Source: DATEPR01 sp036503065
GTDB lineage: Bacteria; Actinomycetota; Actinomycetes; Mycobacteriales; Pseudonocardiaceae
DNA: 18,848 nucleotides
Assembly (NCBI GenBank): GCA_036503065.1
Contig: DASXXM010000155.1
Location: forward strand, 1 to 18,848
Direction: 5' to 3'
In this document: positions 6,698-13,231 of the stretch, in pieces
Layout: every line of letters begins with the position of its first letter
How positions within the stretch are numbered: the stretch's first letter is position 1
Notes under the pieces: model-generated
Databases searched by the model: none
What the model saw: the letters and a program-made list of their open reading frames with translations, nothing else
Told to the model about the DNA's origin: nothing
Translations under genes and position numbers: made by a program

Positions 6698-8173
6698 ATG
6701 AGTGATCAGGATCGGCTGATCGCGGGCCGGTACCGACTCGGCGAGCAGATCGGCGTCGGTGCGATGGGCATCGTGTGGCGGGCCCGTGACGAGCGGCTGC
6801 GGCGCACCGTCGCGGTGAAGCAGCTGCTGCTCCAACCGGGACTCGACGAGCGGCAGGCCGAGGAGGCCCGCGCGCGGGCGATGCGCGAGGCACGGATCGC
6901 GGCCCGGCTGCAACACCCGAACGTGGTGATCGTCTACGACGTGGTGGAGGACGACGGGCAGCCCTGGCTGATCATGGAGTACGTGCCCTGCCGCAGCCTG
7001 GCCATGGTGCTGCGCGACGCGGGCCCGCTCACGCCGTACCAGGCCGCCGATGTCGGCGCCCAGGCCGCGGCCGGCCTGGCCGCGGCGCACGCCGTCGGCG
7101 TCATCCACCGGGATGTCAAGCCCGGCAACGTGTTGCTCGGCGACGACGGCACCGTCAAGATCACCGACTTCGGCATCTCCAGGGCGGTCGACGACGCGAT
7201 CCTGACCGCGACCGGCCTGATCACGGGCACGCCCGCCTACCTGGCCCCCGAACTGGCCAAGGGCAACGAGCCCGCGCCGTCCTCGGACGTGTTCGCGCTC
7301 GGCTCGACCCTGTACGCGGCGGTGCAGGGCACGCCACCGTTCGGCTACAACGAGAACCCGCTGGCGCTGCTCTACACGGTCGCGAACGGCACGGTGTCCC
7401 CGCCAGCCAACGGCGGCCCGCTGACCCCGGTGCTGATGCGCCTGCTGTGCGCGGAGCCGGCCGACCGGCCGACCATGCGACAGGTGCACGTCGACCTGGC
7501 CGGGCTCGCGGCCCAACGCACCGTCGTGTCCCTCACGCCGGTCACCGACCCCGGCCGGGCCTGGACCACCCCCGGGGTGGCACCGGTCGCCGCGCCGGAC
7601 CTCGCGGGCCCGCCCCTGCTGGCCGAACTGTTTCCGACCGACCGCCCGGACCCGCCGCGTGCCCGGCGCCGCGCGCTCCGGCTGGCCATGGTGGTCGTGA
7701 TCGCGCTGCTGGCCGTCGGCGCCGCGGTACTCGTGGTGGCCCGGGCCGGCCAGGGTGGTTCCGTTCAGGCGGCCGGTCCGTCCGGTGGCGCGGTGGCGCC
7801 GCCGGTGACGCCATCGGCGGCGCCACCCGCGCCGGCCGTGCCGTCCCTTGCCGGCATGCGGGCGCTGGTGACCAGGTACTACGGGTTGCTGCCCGGCAAT
7901 CTCGACGCGGCATGGCAGTTGCTGACCCCCCGGCTCCAGGCCACGATCACCTTCGACCAGTTCCGGGGTTTCTACGCGACCATCGCCCGTGTCGTGCCGA
8001 ACAACTTCCGGCAGACCGGACAGAACACGGTCACCGCGGTGATCAACTTCTCGCCGCGGCACGGTGCGGTCACCCACGAGCCCTACCGGTTCACCGTGGT
8101 GACCCGGGGTGGCAGGTTGCTCATCGACGACGCGGTCCCGGTCGGCGGCCCGGCACGGTCCGGCGGAGACTGA
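6698..8173 (+). CDS. Transmembrane Ser/Thr protein kinase (PknB type) with an outer NTF2-like domain
   Basis: A 491-residue Hanks-type kinase. The catalytic domain (about 12-275) has every key element: Gly loop GVGAMG (19-24), Lys41 in VAVK, Glu64 in the C helix, HRDVKPGN with Asp139, DFG (157-159), an activation loop rich in Thr (TATGLITGT) and the APE motif. A Pro/Ala-rich linker leads to one membrane span (about 329-349) after a basic stretch (RARRRALR). A further Pro/Ala linker and a small outer domain (about 384-491) with the look of an NTF2-like fold (RYYGLLPGNLDAAWQLL, then INFSPRHG) follow. There are no PASTA repeats, so the sensing domain differs from PknB. The start at 6698 is chosen because GGGAGG (6688-6693) lies 4 nt before it; the upstream in-frame reading is not protein-like. 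Substrates are unknown. Confidence 0.94.
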   Translation: MSDQDRLIAGRYRLGEQIGVGAMGIVWRARDERLRRTVAVKQLLLQPGLDERQAEEARARAMREARIAARLQHPNVVIVYDVVEDDGQPWLIMEYVPCRSLAMVLRDAGPLTPYQAADVGAQAAAGLAAAHAVGVIHRDVKPGNVLLGDDGTVKITDFGISRAVDDAILTATGLITGTPAYLAPELAKGNEPAPSSDVFALGSTLYAAVQGTPPFGYNENPLALLYTVANGTVSPPANGGPLTPVLMRLLCAEPADRPTMRQVHVDLAGLAAQRTVVSLTPVTDPGRAWTTPGVAPVAAPDLAGPPLLAELFPTDRPDPPRARRRALRLAMVVVIALLAVGAAVLVVARAGQGGSVQAAGPSGGAVAPPVTPSAAPPAPAVPSLAGMRALVTRYYGLLPGNLDAAWQLLTPRLQATITFDQFRGFYATIARVVPNNFRQTGQNTVTAVINFSPRHGAVTHEPYRFTVVTRGGRLLIDDAVPVGGPARSGGD

Positions 8174-8324
8174 GACATTGGCTCGCTCCGCTCGCGGGCC
8201 CTGCCGCCTCTACGCAGTGTCTTCCCTGCGCTCCACTCCGCGCCGCTGGCGCGTCGCTGCACTCCGCTCCGGGAAGACACTGCGGCGGCCGGGCCGTGAC
8301 ATTGGCGAGCTCCGCAGGCGGGCC
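8174..8324. repeat. Hairpin block bracketed by 27-bp direct repeats, between convergent genes
   Basis: Two imperfect 27-bp direct repeats (8174-8200 and 8298-8324, both beginning GACATTGGC; 23 of 27 identical) flank a long hairpin. Its core is a perfect 14-bp stem, CGCAGTGTCTTCCC (8213-8226) with its complement at 8271-8284. Outside it, GCCGCC (8203-8208) and GGCCC (8197-8201) can pair with GGCGGC (8284-8289) and GGGCC (8291-8295). The 44-nt loop has its own stem, CGCGCC/GGCGCG (8239-8253). The block fills the gap between the ends of the kinase gene (plus) and the DUF5666-like gene (minus), so a two-way terminator is plausible. The motif may be one copy of a dispersed intergenic repeat family. 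Confidence 0.7.
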
Positions 8325-8335
8325 TAGGCCGCGCC

Positions 8336-8944
8336 TCAGTTACCCGGCGGAACCCCGCCTGCCGGCGGTGCGCCGGCGCCGAAGCCGCGCCCACCGCCGC
8401 CGAGGGTGGCGTCCTCGAGGGTGTTCGCCGTGGCCGTGCTGCCGGACAGGGCGGCGGTCACCGTGACGGTGTTGCCCGTCGCCACGTCGCCGATGGTGTT
8501 CGCGCCGTTGTCGACGCTGGTGCCGGAGTTGATCACGTAGCTCTGGGTGTAGCCGTCGGTGGACTTCAGGGTGATGTCCGTGGCGCTGACCGCCGTGACC
8601 GTCCCGGTCTGCAGCCGGTCGGTGACGAGGGCACCGTTGACGGACACGACGAAGTCACCGTGCAGGGCGTTCGCGAGCGCGAGACCGCCGGGGCCGCCGC
8701 CCGCACCGAACCGGCCGAACCCGCCACCGGCACGGCCGGCACCGGGGCCAGCGGCCGTGGTCGAGCCGCTGTTGGTCGCGGCGATCACGCCGATCGTCCC
8801 GCCGGTCACGATCACCACGGCCACCGCGGCGGAGATCACGATCTTCCTGGTGGACCAGGGACGGTTCGGCCGTTCCGCGGCCGGCACCGGTGCGCCCCAG
8901 GTGCTGGGCGGCGCGGGGTCCGTGCTGCTGTGCTGTGTGGTCAT
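8336..8944 (-). CDS. Exported, membrane-anchored Gly-rich protein with a DUF5666-like domain
   Basis: A 202-residue protein with a short Pro-rich cytoplasmic N-terminus (1-33), one membrane span (about 34-56, KIVISAAVAVVIVTGGTIGV) and an outer part. The outer part starts with a Gly/Phe-rich tract (about 62-90, with GGGFGRFGAGGG). A beta-rich region of about 90 residues (VNGALVTDRLQTGTVTAVS, then ITLKSTDG and GNTVTVTAAL) resembles DUF5666 domains, and the protein ends in a second Gly/Pro tail. The role is unknown. I chose the ATG at 8944 because the upstream in-frame sequence is regulatory DNA, not protein-like. It is divergent from the response regulator gene and has the same 11-bp-spaced CACAG repeats ahead of it. 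It is therefore probably a target of that system. Its Gly/Phe tracts echo those in the two GT39-like proteins. Confidence 0.82.
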   Translation of the reverse strand: MTTQHSSTDPAPPSTWGAPVPAAERPNRPWSTRKIVISAAVAVVIVTGGTIGVIAATNSGSTTAAGPGAGRAGGGFGRFGAGGGPGGLALANALHGDFVVSVNGALVTDRLQTGTVTAVSATDITLKSTDGYTQSYVINSGTSVDNGANTIGDVATGNTVTVTAALSGSTATANTLEDATLGGGGRGFGAGAPPAGGVPPGN

Positions 8945-8967
8945 GCGGACCACTCTGGGGCGGTCCG

Positions 8968-9006
8968 CTGTGTCCGTCCTGTGCCGCCGATGGGGACTGC
9001 CTGTGA
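8968..9006 (-). promoter_or_regulatory. Operator array B: 11-bp-phased CACAG repeats before the DUF5666-like gene
   Basis: Read on the minus strand, TCACAG (9006-9001), GCACAG (8984-8979) and ACACAG (8973-8968) share one 11-bp register. The slot at 8995-8990 is degenerate. First bases lie 62, 40 and 29 bp before the ATG at 8944. Direct repeats of this period are typical binding sites for OmpR-family regulators, and the response regulator gene is next door. Confidence 0.7.
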
Positions 9007-9024
9007 CTGGCGCGCGCAGCTCGC

Positions 9025-9063
9025 ACACAGGTGGTACACAGCTACAACACAGTCGGACCACAC
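9025..9063 (+). promoter_or_regulatory. Operator array A: 11-bp-phased ACACAG repeats before the response regulator gene
   Basis: ACACAG occurs three times without change at 9025-9030, 9036-9041 and 9047-9052. A weaker CCACAC follows at 9058-9063. The period is exactly 11 bp and the slots lie 61, 50, 39 and 28 bp before the ATG at 9086. This predicts autoregulation of the two-component system. Arrays A and B point away from each other in a 141-bp divergent region. No clear -10 box is visible. Confidence 0.75.
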
Positions 9064-9085
9064 CTGACTCCCGGACGATCGGACC

Positions 9086-9784
9086 ATGTCAGCAGCGAAT
9101 GGCGTGCGAGTGCTCGTCGTGGACGACGAGCCGACCCTGGCCGAACTGGTCACGATGGCCCTGCGCTACGAGGGCTGGGAGGTACGCAGCGCCGGCAACG
9201 GCATCACCGCGGTCCGCCTGGCCAGGGACTTCCGGCCGGACGTCGTGGTGCTCGACGTGATGCTGCCCGATTTGAGCGGCCTTGACGTCCTGCGCAGGCT
9301 GCGCGAGCACACCCCGAACCTGCCGGTGCTGTTCCTGACCGCCAAGGACGCGGTCGAGGACCGGATCGCCGGCCTGACCGCGGGTGGCGACGACTACGTG
9401 ACCAAACCGTTCAGCCTGGAGGAGGTCGTGCTGCGGCTGCGCGCGCTGCTGCGCCGCACCCAGGCCGCCGAGTCGGTCGCCGGCGCCACGCTCACCGTCG
9501 GCGACCTGACCCTGGACGAGGACAGTCGCGAGGTGCACCGCGGCGGCACGCCGGTCGACCTGACCGCGACCGAGTTCGAGCTGCTCCGCTTCCTGATGCG
9601 CAACGCCCGCAAGGTGTTGAGCAAGGCACAGATCCTGGACCGGGTCTGGCACTACGACTTCGGCGGCCAGGCCAACATCGTGGAGCTCTACATCTCCTAC
9701 CTACGCAAGAAGATCGATGCCGGCCGGGAACCGATGATCCACACACTGCGTGGCGCGGGCTATGTCCTCAAGCCCACGTCCTGA
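9086..9784 (+). CDS. OmpR/PhoB-family response regulator
   Basis: A 232-residue DNA-binding response regulator. The receiver domain (about 6-120) has the acidic pair Asp13-Asp14 (VLVVDDEP), the phosphorylation site Asp57 (VVVLDVMLPD), the switch Thr in FLTAKD and the Lys in DDYVTKPFS. The winged-helix C-terminal domain (about 135-230) shows LTATEFELLRFLMRNARKV, the recognition-helix region NIVELYISYLRKKID and the closing HTLRGAGYVLKP. It is of the TrcR/MprA-like kind common in actinobacteria. Only a weak GGA lies before the ATG. The histidine kinase gene overlaps its 3' end, so the pair should be co-translated. The four CACAG-type arrays in this window are its likely targets, including its own promoter. 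Confidence 0.95.
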   Translation: MSAANGVRVLVVDDEPTLAELVTMALRYEGWEVRSAGNGITAVRLARDFRPDVVVLDVMLPDLSGLDVLRRLREHTPNLPVLFLTAKDAVEDRIAGLTAGGDDYVTKPFSLEEVVLRLRALLRRTQAAESVAGATLTVGDLTLDEDSREVHRGGTPVDLTATEFELLRFLMRNARKVLSKAQILDRVWHYDFGGQANIVELYISYLRKKIDAGREPMIHTLRGAGYVLKPTS

Positions 9785-11273
9785 CCGCCGTTGGTGGTGG
9801 CCGGGCGGCTGGCCGTTGCGTACCAAGCTGTCCGCGGTCTCGGTGCTGCTGGTCGCCGTCGTGTGCGTGGTGATCGGGCTGGCCACCGTGCTGTCCCTGC
9901 GCGCCTTCCTGATCAACGAACTCGACAGCCAACTCGGCCACGCGGCGCAGGGCCCGCCGCCCCGGCCGGGCGACGGGCCTGCCCTGTGCGGCGCATCCGC
10001 CGGTACCGTGCCTCCCTTCCCTCGTGGCCTGCCACCGAACTCGATCAATGCCGACTTCTATACGGGCGGTGGGAGCACCGGGTCCTTGTTCACCACCGAT
10101 CTTTGCCAGGTCTCACTGTCTACAACGGACATCGCAGCACTCGCGCCGAGCACACGATTCGGCGTGCCCTACACCCGGCAGGTGGGCTCGCTGGGCGACT
10201 ATCGGCTGGTCGCCGTCGCGGAGAGGCCGCTGGATGGGTCGTCCTTCGTCGCGGTGTTCGGGCTGCCGATGACGTCGGTGAACCAGACGATGACCCAGAC
10301 CGGACTCGTCATCGGCGGCGCGGCCGGGATCGCGCTGGTGGCGGCGGGCCTGGCCGGCGCGGCGATCGTGCGGCGCACGCTGCGGCCGCTGCGCCGGGTC
10401 GCGGACACCGCGAGCCGGGTCGCGGAACTGGAGCTGGACCGGGGTGACGTGGCGCTGTCCGTGCGGGTGCCCGACGCGGACACCGATCCCAGCACCGAGG
10501 TCGGCCAGGTCGGCGCCGCGCTGAACCGGATGCTCGGCCACATCGCCGCCGCGCTGTCCGCCCGGCAGGCCAGCGAGACGCGGGTGCGCCAGTTCGTCGC
10601 GGACGCCAGCCACGAACTGCGCACCCCGCTGGCCGCGATCCGCGGCTACGCCGAACTCACCCGGCGCAGCGGCGACGACGTGCCACCCAACGTGGCGCAC
10701 GCTATCCGCCGCGTCGAGTCGGAGTCGGCCCGGATGACGCTGCTGGTCAACGACCTCCTGCTGCTGGCCCGGCTGGACTCCGGCCGGCCACTGGACAGCG
10801 AACAGGTCGACCTGTCCCGGTTGGTGGTGGACGCGGTCAGCGACGCGCACATCGCCGGGCCGCGGCACGCCTGGCGACTGGACCTGCCACCCGATCCGGT
10901 GGTGGTCACGGGCGACACGCAGCGGCTGCACCAGGTGCTGGCCAACCTGCTGTCCAACGCCCGCACGCACACCCCGCCCGGCACCACGGTGACCACGGGC
11001 CTCGCGGCCGCGGACGGCAAGGTCGTCCTGACCGTGGCCGACAACGGCCCCGGCATCCCGCCGGAAGTGCTGCCCGAGGCGTTCGAACGGTTCGCCAGGG
11101 CGGACACGTCCCGCTCGCGCAACGCCGGCAGCACCGGGCTCGGCCTGGCGATCGTCGCCGCCGTGGTGGCCGCGCACGACGGTGCGGTCACGGTGACCAG
11201 TGTGCCCGGCGACACGGTCTTCACCGTCCGCCTGCCGCGTCACAGCTTCGGCACAGCCGCGCCACAAGAGTGA
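9762..11273 (+). CDS. Membrane sensor histidine kinase, partner of the OmpR-type regulator
   Basis: A 503-residue sensor kinase. Membrane spans at about 23-45 and 181-204 enclose an outer sensor region of about 135 residues with two Cys (ALCGAS and DLCQVS), possibly a disulphide. HAMP follows (RRTLRPLRRVADTASRV). The dimerisation domain has the phospho-acceptor His284 in FVADASHELRTPLAAIRGY. The ATP-binding domain has the N box (NLLSNA, 395-400), the G1 box DNGPGIP (from Asp427) and the G2 box GSTGLGLAIV (from Gly456). All catalytic motifs are intact. The ATG at 9762 overlaps the regulator gene by 23 nt; a GTG at 9750 is an alternative. The last 34 bp of coding sequence also carry the repeat array of the following gene. 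The signal is unknown, though the gene neighbours suggest a cell-envelope state. Confidence 0.95.
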   Translation: MSSSPRPDRRWWWPGGWPLRTKLSAVSVLLVAVVCVVIGLATVLSLRAFLINELDSQLGHAAQGPPPRPGDGPALCGASAGTVPPFPRGLPPNSINADFYTGGGSTGSLFTTDLCQVSLSTTDIAALAPSTRFGVPYTRQVGSLGDYRLVAVAERPLDGSSFVAVFGLPMTSVNQTMTQTGLVIGGAAGIALVAAGLAGAAIVRRTLRPLRRVADTASRVAELELDRGDVALSVRVPDADTDPSTEVGQVGAALNRMLGHIAAALSARQASETRVRQFVADASHELRTPLAAIRGYAELTRRSGDDVPPNVAHAIRRVESESARMTLLVNDLLLLARLDSGRPLDSEQVDLSRLVVDAVSDAHIAGPRHAWRLDLPPDPVVVTGDTQRLHQVLANLLSNARTHTPPGTTVTTGLAAADGKVVLTVADNGPGIPPEVLPEAFERFARADTSRSRNAGSTGLGLAIVAAVVAAHDGAVTVTSVPGDTVFTVRLPRHSFGTAAPQE

Positions 11274-11278
11274 CCTAG
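11240..11278 (+). promoter_or_regulatory. Operator array C: 11-bp-phased CACAG repeats before the first GT39-like gene
   Basis: TCACAG (11240-11245), GCACAG (11251-11256) and CCACAA (11262-11267) repeat every 11 bp. A degenerate ACCTAG sits in the next slot (11273-11278). They lie 61, 50, 39 and 28 bp before the ATG at 11301, the same register as array A. The first three slots are inside the 3' end of the histidine kinase gene. This predicts a separate promoter for the glycosyltransferase gene. Confidence 0.7.
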
Positions 11279-11300
11279 CTGCGCTCACAACCCTGTTGGC

Positions 11301-13163
11301 ATGACCGCACTCGCCGCGCCGGCCACCCCGCATGCCGTAGCGACACCACCGCGACCCGAAAGAGGGCACCGCAGACTCGCGCTGTTCGTCCTGCTCGGCG
11401 CGACCGCCGTGCTGTATCTCTACGGGTTGGGCGCGTCGGGCTGGGCGAACTCCTTCTACTCGGCCGCCGTGCAGGCCGCCACGAAGAGTTGGACGGCGAT
11501 GCTGTTCGGCTCGTCGGACGCGGCCAACGCGATCACGGTGGACAAGCCGCCCGCCGCGCTGTGGGTGATGGACGTCTCGGCCCGGATCTTCGGCGTGAAC
11601 GCGTGGAGCATCCTGGTGCCGCAGGCGCTGGAAGGCGTTGCGGCCGTTGGGTTCCTCTATGCGACCGTGCGGCGCTGCGCGTCGGCCGGCGCCGGGCTGC
11701 TGGCCGGCGCGGTGCTGGCGCTGACCCCGGTGGCCGCGTTGATGTTCCGGTTCGACAACCCGGACGCGCTGCTCGTGCTCCTGCTGGTCCTGGCCGCCTA
11801 TGCCACGGTGCGCGCCCTGGAACGGGCCGGCACCTGGTGGCTGGTGCTGGCCGGCTCGGCGATCGGGTTCGGCTTTCTGGCCAAGATGTTCCAGGCTTTC
11901 CTTGTCGTGCCGGCGATCGCGCTGGTCTACCTGATCGCGGCGCCGACGCCGCTGCGCCGCCGGATCGGCCAGGTGTTGCTGGGTGGCCTGGCCATGGTGG
12001 TGGCGGGCGGCTGGTGGGTGGCGCTGGTCGCGCTGTGGCCGGCCGGTTCCCGCCCGTACATCGGTGGCTCGCAGCACAACAGCGTGCTGGAACTCGCCTT
12101 CGGCTACAACGGTTTCGGCCGGCTGACCGGGAACGAGACCGGCGGCCTGGGCAACCTGAACCAGGACGCGGGCTGGGCAAGGCTGTTCGGCAGCCAGATG
12201 GGCACCCAGATCGCCTGGCTGCTGCCCGCGGCGCTGGTGGGCATCGGGGCCGGGTTGTGGCTGACGCACCGAACCCCACGCACCAACCTGACCAGGGCGG
12301 CGGTGCTGCTGTGGGGCGGCTGGCTACTGATCACGGCCGTGGTGTTCAGCTTCGCGCAGGGCATCCTGCACCCGTACTACACGGTGGCGCTGGCGCCCGC
12401 GATCGCGGCGCTGGTCGGGATCGGCGCGAGCGGCCTGTGGCGGCACCGGGACCGGGCGGCGGCGCCCGGCGTGTTGTCCGGCGCGACCGCGCTGACCGCG
12501 ATCTGGTCGTTCGTGCTGCTGGCCAGGGACCCCACCTGGCAGCCGTGGCTGCGTTATGTCGTGCTCGTGGCCGGGTTGACCGCGGCCGGAATGCTGATGT
12601 TCGCCGAGTTGGGCCGTTGGTTCGCCGTGTTCGGTGCGGGGCTGGCCATGGTGGCCGCGTTGGCCGGGCCGGCCGCGTACTCCGTGGCCACGGCCGCCGT
12701 TCCGCACAGCGGCGCGATCCCGTCCGCCGGGCCGGACCAGACCGGGTTCGGTGGTGGCGGCTTCGGCGGGCCAGGCGGCGGTGGTGGCGGCCCTGCCGGC
12801 ATCCTCGGCGCGTCGACACCCGGCCAGAGCCTGGTCAACCTGTTGTCCGCCAACGCATCCCACTACACGTGGGTCGCGGCGGCCGTGGGCTCCAACAGCG
12901 CATCGGGCTACCAGTTGGCCACCGGTGATCCGGTGATGGCGATCGGCGGGTTCAACGGCACCGATCCGTCGCCCACGCTCGCCGAGTTCCAGCAGGACGT
13001 GGCCGCCGGCAGGATCCACTACTTCATCGGTGGCGCGGGCGCGACCGGCCTGGCCGGCGGCAGTGGCAGCCAGGACTCGGCCCAGATCGCCGCCTGGGTC
13101 GGCAGCCACTTCACTATGTCCACTGTAGACGGAGTCGTCGTCTACGATCTGACGGCCCGATGA
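11301..13163 (+). CDS. GT39/ArnT-like polytopic glycosyltransferase (YkcB-like), copy 1
   Basis: A 620-residue GT-C membrane enzyme that should move a sugar from a polyprenyl-phosphate donor to an acceptor on the outer face of the membrane. About ten or more hydrophobic spans fill residues 25-470. The first outer loop has GWANSFYSAAVQA, followed by ITVDKPPAALWVM, which is typical of this family. MFRFDNPDALL and the late loop motif HPYYTVALAPAIAAL are also present. A Gly/Phe-rich tract (from about 482, GFGGGGFGG) separates the membrane part from a C-terminal outer domain (about 500-620) with MAIGGFNGTDPSPTLAEF and IHYFIGG, as in YkcA/YkcB-like proteins. It starts 27 bp after the histidine kinase stop with no visible Shine-Dalgarno sequence. 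Its stop overlaps an ATG at 13160 as ATGA. Sugar and acceptor are unknown. It is clearly paralogous to the gene at 14513. Confidence 0.9.
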   Translation: MTALAAPATPHAVATPPRPERGHRRLALFVLLGATAVLYLYGLGASGWANSFYSAAVQAATKSWTAMLFGSSDAANAITVDKPPAALWVMDVSARIFGVNAWSILVPQALEGVAAVGFLYATVRRCASAGAGLLAGAVLALTPVAALMFRFDNPDALLVLLLVLAAYATVRALERAGTWWLVLAGSAIGFGFLAKMFQAFLVVPAIALVYLIAAPTPLRRRIGQVLLGGLAMVVAGGWWVALVALWPAGSRPYIGGSQHNSVLELAFGYNGFGRLTGNETGGLGNLNQDAGWARLFGSQMGTQIAWLLPAALVGIGAGLWLTHRTPRTNLTRAAVLLWGGWLLITAVVFSFAQGILHPYYTVALAPAIAALVGIGASGLWRHRDRAAAPGVLSGATALTAIWSFVLLARDPTWQPWLRYVVLVAGLTAAGMLMFAELGRWFAVFGAGLAMVAALAGPAAYSVATAAVPHSGAIPSAGPDQTGFGGGGFGGPGGGGGGPAGILGASTPGQSLVNLLSANASHYTWVAAAVGSNSASGYQLATGDPVMAIGGFNGTDPSPTLAEFQQDVAAGRIHYFIGGAGATGLAGGSGSQDSAQIAAWVGSHFTMSTVDGVVVYDLTAR

Positions 13164-13169
13164 CCGAGC

Positions 13170-13208
13170 ACACAGCGGTACCACAGTCGCGGCACACCGA
13201 CCACACAA
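13170..13208 (+). promoter_or_regulatory. Operator array D: four 11-bp-phased CACAR-type repeats before the GT2-GtrA gene
   Basis: ACACAG (13170-13175), CCACAG (13181-13186), GCACAC (13192-13197) and ACACAA (13203-13208) repeat every 11 bp. They lie 62, 51, 40 and 29 bp before the ATG at 13232, the same register as array B. The array starts 7 bp after the stop of the first GT39-like gene. Its position implies an internal promoter for the GT2-GtrA and second GT39 genes. Confidence 0.75.
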
Positions 13209-13231
13209 GTCCGACATGGACGGTGGATGCC

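Noticed and set aside
8174..8324. CRISPR array or tRNA-like structure in the repeat block
   Set aside because: Only two direct repeats are present, with a hairpin and not spacers between them, and no tRNA cloverleaf or cas gene is visible.
10113..12269. Long minus-strand open frame opposite the histidine kinase and first GT39-like gene
   Set aside because: Same composition bias, no ribosome binding site, and opposite genes whose motifs are intact.
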